A stretch of DNA of 64,000 nucleotides from Desulfobacula toluolica Tol2 (GTDB lineage Bacteria > Desulfobacterota > Desulfobacteria > Desulfobacterales > Desulfobacteraceae). Numbering within the stretch: the first letter of the stretch is position 1; the number at the start of each line of letters is the position of its first letter. This document shows, piece by piece, positions 9,042 to 18,620 of the stretch. The DNA lies in assembly GCF_000307105.1 (NCBI RefSeq), contig NC_018645.1, positions 4,164,001 through 4,228,000 on the forward strand, given 5' to 3'. The notes below the pieces were generated by a model. The model saw nothing but the letters and a program-made list of their open reading frames with translations, ran no database searches and was not told the DNA's origin. The translations under genes were made by a program, and so were the position numbers.

Positions 9042-9430
9042 GATCCTTTCCCTTTTTCCGACATGCTGCTCTCTTTATTTTTAAATAACCTGCCTGATTT
9101 TTGAGTTAATATGTCTGAAAATTTGAAAAGCGATTCATTTTTCTCGAAAGGAAAATCAATCTCCCGTTCAATGGAGGATATTTTTGAAATATTTGACGGC
9201 GTGACGCCAACAAGAATGATATCGCCCAATACATCCAGCAACACAAGTTTCTCTTTTGGAGAAAGATGGTGTACACACAATACTTTAATAAACTCCTTAC
9301 TCCCTTTACCACCTTTTAGAGTTGAAAATTTCTTGATCAGGTAAAAACAAAGTATCAAAACCGCCAGTACCAGGAACAGCATGGAAAACGTTCTGGCAAA
9401 GGCAACCCATATATCAGATGAGGTATTCAC
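9038..9430 (-). CDS. fliO: Flagellar biosynthesis protein FliO
   Basis: A 130-residue protein with one membrane segment near the N terminus (about residues 12-30) and a small cytoplasmic domain containing [33 protein letters not shown], typical of FliO. FliO assists assembly of the FliP ring. It is linked by 4-base overlaps to fliN upstream and fliP downstream, so the three should be translated together. Confidence 0.88.
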   Translation of the reverse strand: MNTSSDIWVAFARTFSMLFLVLAVLILCFYLIKKFSTLKGGKGSKEFIKVLCVHHLSPKEKLVLLDVLGDIILVGVTPSNISKISSIEREIDFPFEKNESLFKFSDILTQKSGRLFKNKESSMSEKGKGS

Positions 9431-9771
9431 TCTTCTGATGCCAGGGATTTTACCCTGTCAATGGGAGTAACTACATCGGTAAGCCGGACACCGAATTTTT
9501 CATTCACAACGACCACTTCCCCACGGGCAATGAGCTTCCTGTTGATATACACTTCCAATGGTTCACCTGCAAGTTTATTCAATTCAATAATAGACCCCTG
9601 ACCCAGTTGAAGAAGATCATTCACAATCATTTTTGTCTTGCCCAACTCAACAGAAAGCTCCAACGGGATATCAAGAATAAAATCCAACTCTCTTTCTCCC
9701 TGCTCATAGGTCTTTTCAATACCCTTTTCAACACCATCTTCAATTTCCGTATTATCGTTTTTTTCAGACAT
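9427..9771 (-). CDS. fliN: Flagellar motor switch protein FliN
   Basis: A 114-residue protein. An acidic N-terminal region (about 30 residues) precedes a SpoA domain with [40 protein letters not shown] and the terminal [13 protein letters not shown]. FliN forms the lower part of the C-ring with FliM and docks FliH during export. It starts 2 bases after fliM. Confidence 0.94.
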   Translation of the reverse strand: MSEKNDNTEIEDGVEKGIEKTYEQGERELDFILDIPLELSVELGKTKMIVNDLLQLGQGSIIELNKLAGEPLEVYINRKLIARGEVVVVNEKFGVRLTDVVTPIDRVKSLASEE

Positions 9772-9773
9772 AC

Positions 9774-10766
9774 TTATCTCTCACAATCGGTTATTATTCT
9801 ATCTTTTATTTGAAACGCCTGGAATCCCCTTTGAACCCCCACATATCCAGTCATTTTTTCCAACCCGTCAATATAACAACTCAGCGGTTCACCTGCATCC
9901 TTATCCAATTGAATGACATCACCCGGCTGCATATAAATCAATCGTTCACCGGTAATTTCAGTTGTACCCAATTGAATCTTCACATCAACCCAGGATTCCA
10001 AAATGACTTCCTTTATCATTCTTCGCCAATTTGTATCTACTTCTTCAGCCTCGGTCTGAACACCTGAAGACAATTTGCGTCTCATGGGTTCAATCATGGA
10101 ATACGGATAACACACCACCAGGTTGCCTGCAGACTGCTCAAGCTCAATCTCAAACCTTGTTACAAGAACAAGATCTGTAGGCAGAACAATAGCCGTAAAC
10201 TGCGGGTTCATTTCCGACCGGATCAAAGATGCCGTGACCGGCTCAATAGGGGCCCAGGAAGCTTCAATATTTTTAAGAACCGCCAAAACCGCCTTTTTAA
10301 TCATCACCTCTTCAATCCTGGTGAATTCACGCCCTTCAACCCTGGCTTTGCCAAGGGCTTCACCTCCAAAAAATGTATCAATCAGATTGTATACGAGCTG
10401 ACTTTCAAACACAATCAAGCCGTGTCCTCTTAAAGGTTCCAGCCGAAAAACATGCAGACTTGTCGGAACCGGCAAACTCCTTACAAACTCAGAAAATTTT
10501 AATGTATCAAACGGATTGGCGCTGACATCTACATTTGCTTGAAGCAAAGTGGATAATGTGGCGCGAACTTCCCTTGACAGTCTTTCATTTATAACATCAA
10601 AGGTGGGCATTCTTGCCCGCACAACCTTGTCCTGACTGCTAAAATCATATACAGAAATCCCTTCAACCAGCTCAGGGGTGAGTACATCTGTTTCAGTTTC
10701 AACATCGCCTGAATCCAATCCGTCCAACAGGCTGTCAACTTCGTCCTGTGATAATATTTCACTCAT
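9774..10766 (-). CDS. fliM: Flagellar motor switch protein FliM
   Basis: A 330-residue protein. The N-terminal peptide [13 protein letters not shown] (residues 4-16) is the CheY-P binding motif of the family. A long acidic linker leads into the middle CheC-like domain (about 45-225, with [24 protein letters not shown]) and a C-terminal SpoA domain (about 250-325). FliM connects FliG to FliN in the C-ring and receives the chemotaxis signal. This copy is the internal reference for the motif array in the gene at the left edge of the window. Confidence 0.95.
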   Translation of the reverse strand: MSEILSQDEVDSLLDGLDSGDVETETDVLTPELVEGISVYDFSSQDKVVRARMPTFDVINERLSREVRATLSTLLQANVDVSANPFDTLKFSEFVRSLPVPTSLHVFRLEPLRGHGLIVFESQLVYNLIDTFFGGEALGKARVEGREFTRIEEVMIKKAVLAVLKNIEASWAPIEPVTASLIRSEMNPQFTAIVLPTDLVLVTRFEIELEQSAGNLVVCYPYSMIEPMRRKLSSGVQTEAEEVDTNWRRMIKEVILESWVDVKIQLGTTEITGERLIYMQPGDVIQLDKDAGEPLSCYIDGLEKMTGYVGVQRGFQAFQIKDRIITDCER

Positions 10767-10773
10767 AATTTAA

Positions 10774-11352
10774 TCACTGCATTATAAAGTAGGTAAAATA
10801 AATATTGCTGACCGCAGGCTTTGGAAAAATTGAATTAATCCGTTTGAGCAAATCATATTTGAGCATAATTTTGCCTTCCGGATTCCTCAACGAAAGCCAG
10901 TTCATATCTTCCACCTGCCCTGTAATAATTTTCCTGATCCTGTCCTGCATTGTATAAACCTGATTTTTGTATTGAGGATCTGTTAATTCCAAAGACAGGT
11001 GCATACTGATCAGGCCCATGGCAGAATTTGCTTTGAGTTGAATACGCTCAAACGGCTCAAGATCAACAATATCTTCAAAAACAACGTTATTTTCCCAAGC
11101 CACCTCCGGCAAACTATCTTTCGAAGACGTCATTGAATTTTGAACATCCTTGGTATCCTTGGCACTTCCTTTTAAAAAAAACAGCAGTATACCTGTAATA
11201 ACAATTATCAGAAAAAACAAAAATCCGGCAATGATAAGGATTGTTTTTTTGTATCCAAAAATCCGTTTAAACCTTTTTTTGAAAGATGTCTTCTTCACCT
11301 CAATTGCATTTGAAGAATCCTCCAAAGCATCATCTAAAATATCTTCAGCCAA
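10774..11352 (-). CDS. fliL: Flagellar basal-body protein FliL
   Basis: A 192-residue single-pass protein: cytoplasmic N terminus of about 34 residues, membrane helix at about 35-58, then a periplasmic FliL domain (about 95-192) with FERIQLKANSAMGLISMHLSLEL. FliL surrounds and stabilises the stator. It is the first gene of the fliL-to-fliA transcription unit, with a sigma-54 promoter about 55 bases upstream. Confidence 0.88.
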   Translation of the reverse strand: MAEDILDDALEDSSNAIEVKKTSFKKRFKRIFGYKKTILIIAGFLFFLIIVITGILLFFLKGSAKDTKDVQNSMTSSKDSLPEVAWENNVVFEDIVDLEPFERIQLKANSAMGLISMHLSLELTDPQYKNQVYTMQDRIRKIITGQVEDMNWLSLRNPEGKIMLKYDLLKRINSIFPKPAVSNIYFTYFIMQ

Positions 11353-11405
11353 ATCAGCTCCCGATATGAACAGTTAAATAGTTTTGCTGCATGCTTCAAA
11401 AACAA

Positions 11406-11421
11406 AGCAAGCCTTGTGCCA
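11406..11421 (-). promoter_or_regulatory. Sigma-54 promoter of the fliL operon
   Basis: Read on the minus strand the site is TGGCACAAGGCTTGCT, a full match to TGGCAC-N5-TTGCW with exact -24/-12 spacing. It would give a leader of roughly 40 bases before fliL. It is the best sigma-54 match in the window. Confidence 0.85.
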
Positions 11422-11627
11422 GTAAGAATATATTTTTCATATTTTCCAATGTCTCATATTTTCTAATATCACGGTTAAGAAGGATGCATTACCGTGCAGT
11501 ATAAATACGGCAGGCAAAATTTGCAAAGTATTTTATTTTCCTGTCAACCCTTAAGCATAAAAACGGTCAAAAAAACAGAAAATGAAATAAAAAAAACAGC
11601 TAAATGCCAATTAACCGTTAGACCGTC

Positions 11628-11676
11628 AAAAAACCAACAGCGGAAACAAAAAATCAATCTCTTTGTTCCCGCTGTT
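11628..11676 (-). terminator. Intrinsic terminator after flgE
   Basis: Arms at 11636-11650 and 11662-11676 pair over 15 bases (one G-U), with an 11-base loop. On the minus strand the stem is followed within two bases by a run of six T (11628-11633). It separates the fliK-flgD-flgE unit from the fliL promoter region. The rest of the 11,353-11,697 gap holds only the sigma-54 site and AT-rich DNA. Confidence 0.8.
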
Positions 11677-11697
11677 TTGTTGATTATGCTAATGTGC

Positions 11698-13758
11698 TTA
11701 CCGTTTCATTTGAATAACGGTTTCCATCATAGCATCAACGGTTGTTACAGTTTTTGAATTAGCCTGAAACCCTCGCTGGTTGGTTATAAGAGAGACAAAC
11801 TCTTCGGAAATATCAACATTAGACATTTCAAGAGAATTGGGTGCAATGGTGCCCAGACCATTCTCACCTGGTTTATTGGTAATAGCAACGCCGCTGTCCC
11901 GTGTTTCCATGAATAGATTTCCACCTTTAGCAGCCAGGCCATAATTATTTAAAAACTTAGCAAGCCCGACACGAAACAGGGGAACAAGCTGGCCATTGGA
12001 ATATACACCAGTCATGACACCATCTGATGAAACATCAACCCCTTGAAAATCTCCTGCAGAATATCCATCGGCATCCTGAAACACGGTGGATGAAGCTCGT
12101 GAGTATTGCGTTGTTGATAAGGCATTATTTAAAAAATTATCGTCTTTGTATACAGTTCCCAGATCAAGACTGATATCATTTTGAGTGGAACCGTACTCCC
12201 CTCCCAGAAAATCGGTTGAAAAGCTGAAATATCCGGACTTCTCAATATCACTGGTCGGAATTTCAGACCATGCCGTAGAACCAATTATATCAAAACCGAT
12301 CTCACTATTGTTTTGCAAAGAATCCTTAAAAACAAAGCGGATATCATCATTTGAATCATTTCCTGATCCATCAAGATCAATCATCACTTCATCCTGGTCT
12401 CCTTTTAAGATGGCATTGGTATATTCAGCCGGCGGGTCACCCACAGCCACCCCGGCATTGTTCCAAGACCATTGCCCGGCAACTGCATCCCATACAATAC
12501 TCAGACCGACGGAATCATGAGTCATAACACTGGGATCATTGATTTCCAACGTTGTATTATCATTTACAGTATCACCAACATACTGGGTATTCTCAATGCC
12601 CTGTATATGAAGATCATTTTCCCTGTTGATATCAAACCCAAAAGAGTCAGTTGCCACGGCAGGCTGGTCAAGCTTTATTATAATATCCGGATCAATCTGT
12701 GTCGGATCTGCCTGATTCAGCACGAGATGGATTTCCTGGTTATCAGAATAAACAATAGTCGCATTTGGATAATTATCCGGCATATTAGCAGGATCCGCAA
12801 AAGCCCAGTCTGAACCGTCAAACTCAAAATCAAAACCATATCCATCAAGTTCCATTTCATCATAGTTAAGAATTTGATAATTAATTTTTTCTGTTGTATT
12901 AACCCCATTGGCCTGAAAATTTCCAAGACGCCCTGTAAATTCACTCATTGTCAAATCAACGATATCTCCACTGCTCTGGCTGAATGTTATGGTTCCCCTG
13001 GCCAATAATCCCTTACTGTCCGTTCCCTGGACGGAATTTCGTTTGTCTTCCTCAGGATTACAGGTTACAATATATTCCCACTCCGTACCTGATTTTTTAT
13101 CATAATATATGGAAACCTCATGGGTACTTCCCAGGGCATCATACACCTTGACAACTGTTGGATACTCATAATTGTTAGCAGCGATACTGATATCCTCACT
13201 GCCGTCCCAATTATTGGATAAAACAACTGAATTACTATCGGAATCCGAGTCAAGATTGGTTATGGCAGAAATTTCCTTAGTCGCTTGAGGCGCACTGGTA
13301 AAGGTTTGCAACAAAATGTCTTTAATGGCTCCAACATCATCCCCGGTTTCCGGGTCAAGCTCCCAGCCCTGGACAACATACCCCTGAGAATTTACCAATT
13401 GTCCGGCTTTATCAAAATTAAAATCACCTGCCCGGGTATAATATGAAATATCGGAATCCGGCTGACTCACGACAAAAAAGCCGTCACCGCCAATAGAGAG
13501 ATCCGTAGCATTACCGGTTGACTCAAATGATCCCTGGGAAAAACTCTGTGATACACTTCCAAGAGACATCCCTCGACCCATTTGACCCGTACCGCCTTGA
13601 GTCGCAACACTCTCATACAAGGTATCTGCAAAAGTTGATCGGCCTTTTTTAAACCCGATGGTATTTAAATTAGAAATATTATTACCAACAACCTGCAGGG
13701 AGTTTCCCATATTTTTCAAACCGCTGGTACCTGTAAAAAGTGAACTTGATAAAGACAT
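11698..13758 (-). CDS. flgE: Flagellar hook protein FlgE
   Basis: A 686-residue hook protein. The N terminus (SGLKNMGNSLQVVGNNISN, then NTIGFKKGRSTFADTLYES) and the C terminus (EFVSLITNQRGFQANSKTVTT) are the conserved coiled-coil ends of axial proteins. The centre, about residues 150-560, is much longer than in enteric FlgE (about 400 residues in total) and rich in Asp, Asn, Ser and Thr, as in other long hook proteins that expose extra outer domains. It is the last gene of the fliK-flgD-flgE unit and lies before an intrinsic terminator. Confidence 0.94.
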   Translation of the reverse strand: MSLSSSLFTGTSGLKNMGNSLQVVGNNISNLNTIGFKKGRSTFADTLYESVATQGGTGQMGRGMSLGSVSQSFSQGSFESTGNATDLSIGGDGFFVVSQPDSDISYYTRAGDFNFDKAGQLVNSQGYVVQGWELDPETGDDVGAIKDILLQTFTSAPQATKEISAITNLDSDSDSNSVVLSNNWDGSEDISIAANNYEYPTVVKVYDALGSTHEVSIYYDKKSGTEWEYIVTCNPEEDKRNSVQGTDSKGLLARGTITFSQSSGDIVDLTMSEFTGRLGNFQANGVNTTEKINYQILNYDEMELDGYGFDFEFDGSDWAFADPANMPDNYPNATIVYSDNQEIHLVLNQADPTQIDPDIIIKLDQPAVATDSFGFDINRENDLHIQGIENTQYVGDTVNDNTTLEINDPSVMTHDSVGLSIVWDAVAGQWSWNNAGVAVGDPPAEYTNAILKGDQDEVMIDLDGSGNDSNDDIRFVFKDSLQNNSEIGFDIIGSTAWSEIPTSDIEKSGYFSFSTDFLGGEYGSTQNDISLDLGTVYKDDNFLNNALSTTQYSRASSTVFQDADGYSAGDFQGVDVSSDGVMTGVYSNGQLVPLFRVGLAKFLNNYGLAAKGGNLFMETRDSGVAITNKPGENGLGTIAPNSLEMSNVDISEEFVSLITNQRGFQANSKTVTTVDAMMETVIQMKR

Positions 13759-13794
13759 AATTCCTCCCCTTTATTTAAACTCAACTGTGTTGAT

Positions 13795-14907
13795 TTAATT
13801 AATTCCTGTAATGGATGATATGGCAGCCAGTCTTCCTGAGTCATTCAGCACAAGATATTGAGTACCGTTAATGTATTTAATGCCTGAAACCTCTTCTGAT
13901 ACGGATGTTTTTGCAAATCCGGTACCTGTTTCCACACCATAATAATATAAACCGTCAGACACTCTATAACCTGAATCAGCAAGCCCATCCCACTGAACCT
14001 TATTCTCTCCGCCGGTCGTATCTTCGGAAGACAATGTGATTGTCCTGACCAGCTCTTCGGATTCATCATATATTTTAATGGTTGCACCTTCTGCTGCATC
14101 CATAAAAAAGGTTAATTCTTTACCAGAAACAGAGCCCTTTTCCACTAGAACAATGGGAAGATCGGAAGTCACTGTTTTACCCAGATAGCTTAAGGCTGAG
14201 TCCGCAGATCCCGATTCGATTGTCTTTGCGGTATCTGCCACAGCTGTCAGTGACTGGGGATCAAGAAGCACGCCTTTAACAATCAGGTAGGCCTTTCCAT
14301 CATTGTATGCAACCCCTTCGACCGTTCCGGTAATGCTTGAAGGAACTTCAGTATATCCATATCCGGCATTTGCCATAACGGTATATTGATATGATCCGTC
14401 TTCAACAGCGTCACCGGCATTATTAGTTCCATCCCATGCAATGGTTTGAGAACCGGACTCCCGCTGTCCTTCAAATAAGGTTTTAACCGTATTTCCATCC
14501 GCATCCGTTATGGTGATCATAACATCGGCAGATTGATCAAGAGTATAGAATCCACCGGAAACCGTTCCGTCATCAACAGTCATTGTATCCATGTTACCGG
14601 TAACCTGTTTTCCGACATATCCTATGGCATCACCTTCTGAACCTTTGCTATAGGCATCGGTAAGCCCACCCATGGACTCATTTATATTGATCAATTGTTC
14701 AAGTTGAGAAAATTGCGCCAGCTGGGCGGAAAAATCCGCACCATCTTGCGGATTTAAAGGATCCTGATTCTGAAGCTGGGCCACGAGCATGGTTAAAAAT
14801 GTATCCCGTCCAAGAGCATCTTCTTTTTCGGATTTTACTTTTTCACTTGATTTATAGGAATTGTTAATTTGATCAAGTGAACTATTTCCCGTGGATATAA
14901 CTGACAT
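13795..14907 (-). CDS. flgD: Hook cap scaffold FlgD with a duplicated C-terminal Ig/Tudor-like unit
   Basis: A 370-residue FlgD; most are about 220-240. Residues 35-80 carry the conserved FLTMLVAQLQNQDPLNP and FSQLEQL elements that drive export and cap assembly. The C-terminal part contains two related units: about 95-224 (starting IGYVGKQVT, with IAWDGTNNAGD) and about 239-367 (starting LSYLGKTVT, with VQWDGLADSG). Each has the shape of the FlgD Ig-like plus Tudor-like region, so the usual single module appears duplicated. It lies between fliK (12 bases) and flgE (36 bases). Confidence 0.9.
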   Translation of the reverse strand: MSVISTGNSSLDQINNSYKSSEKVKSEKEDALGRDTFLTMLVAQLQNQDPLNPQDGADFSAQLAQFSQLEQLININESMGGLTDAYSKGSEGDAIGYVGKQVTGNMDTMTVDDGTVSGGFYTLDQSADVMITITDADGNTVKTLFEGQRESGSQTIAWDGTNNAGDAVEDGSYQYTVMANAGYGYTEVPSSITGTVEGVAYNDGKAYLIVKGVLLDPQSLTAVADTAKTIESGSADSALSYLGKTVTSDLPIVLVEKGSVSGKELTFFMDAAEGATIKIYDESEELVRTITLSSEDTTGGENKVQWDGLADSGYRVSDGLYYYGVETGTGFAKTSVSEEVSGIKYINGTQYLVLNDSGRLAAISSITGIN

Positions 14908-14919
14908 AATAATCTCCTT

Positions 14920-17280
14920 TTATGCTACAAAATGATGTAACCCGTCCCGGTTTAAGACATCAACAAGGCTTATGGGATCATTCATACCTTCACCATCAAC
15001 ATCCGCCCCCAAATGCTTTACCCTGTTTCGATTCCGCTTACCAGAATTTCCAGCCTGGTTTCCTTCATCTGCCATGGATTGTTTAAATTCACTGTTCGTA
15101 TCGACATCAAATCGTTCAAGATTAACACCGGAATTGGAAAGAACGGTCCGAAGCTCATTTACATTTGAAGTTAAAATTTCCTTTGCAGCAAGACTTTCAG
15201 TCATAATACTGATCTTCATGCTTTTTCCGGTGTTGTCTATGGTCATAATAAGCCGTCCGAGCTCCTGAGGCTTTAATTGAATTCTTAATGTACTTTCACC
15301 CTGATTAATGGCTCTGACAATGCTTTTTTGCACCTGGTTAGTGACATAGGTCGGTAAATTTTTAAAAGATGACTTTGTTGTTATCATATTCAGGTTGGAT
15401 TGCGTCTCATTTATTTTAAGGTCTGAAGTTGAAATCTGAGTTTGATCAAGACCCTTTGCACCCAAAGATTTCATCGGTTTTAAAAATTCTTTGTTTTCTT
15501 TGAGTTGACCACTCATATCAAAAGCCCCGCTTTTTCTTTCACTCGGAAGGAATTCCATCTCTTTTAAAGTTTTGTTTAGTTTTGTATTGATTTCAGAATT
15601 TACATTTTTATTGGCTTGCTCATTAACAGACAACAAAAATTTGTTCTTAAACTGATTTTTTATCTGCCCAAAGGAAAAATCAAATGCCCGAGTTTCTGCT
15701 GTATTATTTTCCAGTTCTACACCCTTGAACAAAGCATTAAAAAGGTCTAAAGATTTTTCATTGGCAATGGGCTTTTGATCATTTTGGCCCGGTATTTCAG
15801 TCTGTGCTTGCGGCTGTGATATTTTTTTGTGCAGTTTTTCCAGGGAACCGACTAATTCATTAAGGGTAAGTGGTGATACCTTTTGTTCAAGATTATTCTC
15901 ATCAAGCGAAGATGCTGCTCTAAGGAAAGTATCCGGTGAAGTTGTGGATTCGCTATGTTCAAGGCCAAGTTGTTTAAAAAGAGATCTGAAATTATCATCA
16001 CCATTCTTGGTTTCATAATGATTTTGAGTATAAAAAGATTTTTTCTGGATAGATTGAAGATTTTCAAGGATAGTATCAAGACTGATACCCTGATCACCTT
16101 TATGTGCTTTATTTAATATTTCCTGTGTTTTTTCCCAAGAGAGCCCCAATGAATTGGAAACAGACACCAAAAATTTATCCTTAAACTGATTTTTTATCTG
16201 CTCAAAAGAAAAATCAAATGCCCGGGTTTCTGCCGTATTATTTTCCAGTTCTACGCCCTTGAACAAAGCATTAAAAAGGTCTAAAGATTTTTCATTGGCA
16301 ATGGGCTTTTGATCATTTTGGCCCGGCATTTCAGTCTGTGCTTGCGGCTGTGATATTTTTTTGCGCAGCTTTTCCAGGGAACCGACTAATTCATTCAAGG
16401 TAAGTGGTGACACTCGAGATTTGTTTTGTCCAAGATTGTTCTCTTCAAGAGAAGATGCTTCTCTAAGGGAAGTATCCTGTGAAATTGTGGATTCGCTATG
16501 TTCAAGGCCCAGTTGTTTAAAAAGAGATCTGAAATTATCATCAACATTATTGGCTTCATAATGATTTTGAGTATAAAAAGATTTTTTCTGAATAGATTGA
16601 AGATCTTCAAGTATAACATCAAGGCTGATACCTTTATCACCTTTCTGTGCTTTATTTAATATTTCCTGTGTTTTTTCCCTGGGAATACCCAATGAATTGA
16701 GAATGGATTCTAAAAAAGGGAGGGCCGATATTTCAAGAAAATTTTCCTGGTCTGTCTCTGTCTTTGTTTCTGAAGCTTCTTCAAAAGGAAGTTCAAAAAG
16801 TTTATCAAAAAGGTCAGCCAGACTCAGATCCTTGTTTTCAAATTCTTCTGAAAGCTCGGCTATAAAATCATTGATATCATTTTCATTAAACCCGGCTTTC
16901 AATAAAATTTCTTTCAAGGCTTCAAGACCGTCAGCATCTATTGAACCAGTTTTCAAATCCCCATTTGATAACATTAAAAACATCTTTTTCAATTCTGCAA
17001 CAAAACCAAACCCTTTCTCTTGGCTCAATTTTTCTGATAAATGATTGATTATTTTATCCGAATCCATTGTTTTCCCTAAAGGATTTACCTGTACCTGATT
17101 TGACTGAGCCAGAATTTCTTTTTCAAGACGCTCAACATTTCCAAGTGCCTTGCTTAACTTTTCATCAAACAACTTGCTTCGAGAACCGGCACGACCCTTA
17201 TTCAACATGACGCCCCCGGAATGATCCGGTTGAACCATGTTTGAAAAAGAACTGCTGACATCTGTAAAAGTAAAATTCAT
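14920..17280 (-). CDS. fliK: Hook-length control protein FliK with internal tandem duplication
   Basis: A 786-residue protein. The conserved C-terminal hook-length domain (about 640-745) shows STLRIQLKPQELGRL and the LRTVLSNSGVNLERFDV end. Known role: molecular ruler that signals FlhB to switch substrate. The middle is built from two adjacent copies of a unit of about 180 residues with only scattered changes. The protein is therefore unusually long for FliK (about 400-500 residues in many species). The start ATG at 17280 follows AGGTG, with a sigma-54 promoter just upstream. Confidence 0.9.
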   Translation of the reverse strand: MNFTFTDVSSSFSNMVQPDHSGGVMLNKGRAGSRSKLFDEKLSKALGNVERLEKEILAQSNQVQVNPLGKTMDSDKIINHLSEKLSQEKGFGFVAELKKMFLMLSNGDLKTGSIDADGLEALKEILLKAGFNENDINDFIAELSEEFENKDLSLADLFDKLFELPFEEASETKTETDQENFLEISALPFLESILNSLGIPREKTQEILNKAQKGDKGISLDVILEDLQSIQKKSFYTQNHYEANNVDDNFRSLFKQLGLEHSESTISQDTSLREASSLEENNLGQNKSRVSPLTLNELVGSLEKLRKKISQPQAQTEMPGQNDQKPIANEKSLDLFNALFKGVELENNTAETRAFDFSFEQIKNQFKDKFLVSVSNSLGLSWEKTQEILNKAHKGDQGISLDTILENLQSIQKKSFYTQNHYETKNGDDNFRSLFKQLGLEHSESTTSPDTFLRAASSLDENNLEQKVSPLTLNELVGSLEKLHKKISQPQAQTEIPGQNDQKPIANEKSLDLFNALFKGVELENNTAETRAFDFSFGQIKNQFKNKFLLSVNEQANKNVNSEINTKLNKTLKEMEFLPSERKSGAFDMSGQLKENKEFLKPMKSLGAKGLDQTQISTSDLKINETQSNLNMITTKSSFKNLPTYVTNQVQKSIVRAINQGESTLRIQLKPQELGRLIMTIDNTGKSMKISIMTESLAAKEILTSNVNELRTVLSNSGVNLERFDVDTNSEFKQSMADEGNQAGNSGKRNRNRVKHLGADVDGEGMNDPISLVDVLNRDGLHHFVA
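15640..16705 (-). repeat. Tandem ~540-bp duplication inside fliK
   Basis: Two copies, about 15,640-16,165 and 16,174-16,705, are offset by 534 bases at one end and 543 at the other because of one 9-base indel. Both encode the same run of motifs, from KTQEILNKA through IQKKSFYTQNHYE, FRSLFKQLGLEHSES, LTLNELVGSLEKL and LDLFNALFKGVELENNTAE. The indel keeps frame, so both copies are translated. Confidence 0.9.
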
Positions 17281-17320
17281 AAAACACCTATAAATAGTTT
17301 TCTTTATGCTTCATTAAGAT

Positions 17321-17336
17321 AGCAAAGATCATGCCA
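17321..17336 (-). promoter_or_regulatory. Sigma-54 promoter of fliK-flgD-flgE
   Basis: On the minus strand the site reads TGGCATGATCTTTGCT, matching TGGCAY-N5-TTGCW with correct spacing. It lies about 40 bases before the fliK start. The rest of the 236-base gap between motE and fliK shows no other clear element. Confidence 0.8.
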
Positions 17337-17516
17337 CCACCTGATAAATGCTTATTATCGTTTCAATTCAAATGGTTATAAAAAATCATAACTTAAGTAT
17401 CAGGTTGTTTTATATTTTTTTGGGAAGTTATTTCCCAACTATGCAAACTTCATGGGAAAATATTACCGGATGATAAAAAAAAGTGGAGATGGGGAGAGAA
17501 AATTGCCTGTTTTTTG

Positions 17517-18152
17517 CTACTTTCTTTTAAAGGCAAGACGTTCGCTGATTTTAGCTGCTTTTTCACTGTCCACAAAAGTCAAAATTTGTGAAGCAGATGC
17601 TTCTCGCATTCTCAAAAATATTTCCTGAGCAACTTCAAGATTCATTTTATCAACAATCTGGGCGGCATTTTTCGGTTTCATGCCGGCATACATTTTGACA
17701 AGCCTTCCGATCTTGGCCTCATAAGCAGCTTCTTTTTCCAGATTTTTCTGAGTTTTCTTTTTTGTAAGAAGCGCCATATCCGCTTCGATCTGCTGCTTTA
17801 ATTTTTTTAAACTTTCAAGTTTCTCATCAATCTGCTCTTCATATAATTCAAGTTCTTTTTTCTCTTGCAATTGTATTTTTTGCTGTTTTTCAATCCTTGT
17901 TTTTTTTTCTTCAAGACCTCGCAAAACAACTTTTGCAGGATCAGGACACTCCGGGCATTCAGGACACGGCTTTTTTTCAACTGCATCATCACCCGTTTGA
18001 GGCATATCATTTTGTTTTTGGTTATCATCTGCAGCAAAGGCATCACTTCCACTTACAATAGAAAAAATATTTTGGGTATAAAAAGCACTGAACACAAAAG
18101 AAAACAACAAATAAATAGTAATAAAAACCACACCCTTTTTATATTGTTTCAT
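17517..18152 (-). CDS. MotE-like periplasmic/envelope flagellar protein (MgtE N-like domain)
   Basis: A 211-residue protein. An N-terminal hydrophobic segment (about 8-28) may be a signal anchor. It is followed by a short CPECPECP motif near residues 61-68, a long charged coiled coil (about 75-145), and a C-terminal MgtE-N-like helical domain with LVKMYAGMKPKNAAQIVDKM and AAKISERLA. Proteins of this layout encoded after fliJ are annotated MotE family and are thought to act in motor assembly as MotC chaperones in rhizobia; the role here is inferred. It overlaps fliJ by 14 bases and is the last gene of the flgB operon. Confidence 0.75.
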   Translation of the reverse strand: MKQYKKGVVFITIYLLFSFVFSAFYTQNIFSIVSGSDAFAADDNQKQNDMPQTGDDAVEKKPCPECPECPDPAKVVLRGLEEKKTRIEKQQKIQLQEKKELELYEEQIDEKLESLKKLKQQIEADMALLTKKKTQKNLEKEAAYEAKIGRLVKMYAGMKPKNAAQIVDKMNLEVAQEIFLRMREASASQILTFVDSEKAAKISERLAFKRK

Positions 18153-18597
18153 TGGATAATTTCCTTGCCGTTTTTATGGATGAAATCTCATCTAATTCCT
18201 TTTGTTCTATTGTTAAAACTTCCTGAGTATATTCATGTTTCAGTTTTTCCCGGTAAAGTTCCATTGCCTTTTTATCAACACTTCTTTTTTTTAACTCTAA
18301 TAATTTTTCTTGAAGAATCTTCTGTAATTCAATTTTTCTTGATTTTTCATCTTCAATACTGTTTTCCACTGCATTCAGGTATTGATTATGCAGCCTGAAT
18401 TCAAAAGCATTTACCCCGTTTGCCACAATATCTTCAATTTTTTCAACTTTTTGATCATAGGTCTGTTTTAAATAAACGATTTGTTTTGCACAATTTTCAA
18501 CATCCATGCTTGCTTTTGCTGTATTTTGCCGGGCAACCTGTTCCAGATATTTTCTATAATTGAGCAATGGCTGTAATTTGAATTCAAATCGTTTCAT
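18139..18597 (-). CDS. fliJ: Flagellar export coiled-coil protein FliJ
   Basis: A 152-residue, almost wholly helical protein that begins MKRFEFKLQPLLNYRKYLEQ, the characteristic FliJ opening. It forms a coiled coil that inserts into the FliI ATPase ring and contacts FlhA. It is placed between fliI (23 bases) and the MotE-like gene (overlap). Confidence 0.87.
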   Translation of the reverse strand: MKRFEFKLQPLLNYRKYLEQVARQNTAKASMDVENCAKQIVYLKQTYDQKVEKIEDIVANGVNAFEFRLHNQYLNAVENSIEDEKSRKIELQKILQEKLLELKKRSVDKKAMELYREKLKHEYTQEVLTIEQKELDEISSIKTARKLSNETI

Positions 18598-18620
18598 TGG
18601 CTATTCTTAATTAATTACTA

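Noticed and set aside
17425-17455. TTGGGAA/TTCCCAA hairpin between motE and fliK as a terminator
   Set aside because: On the minus strand the stem is followed by A, not T, residues, so it does not look like an intrinsic terminator for motE.
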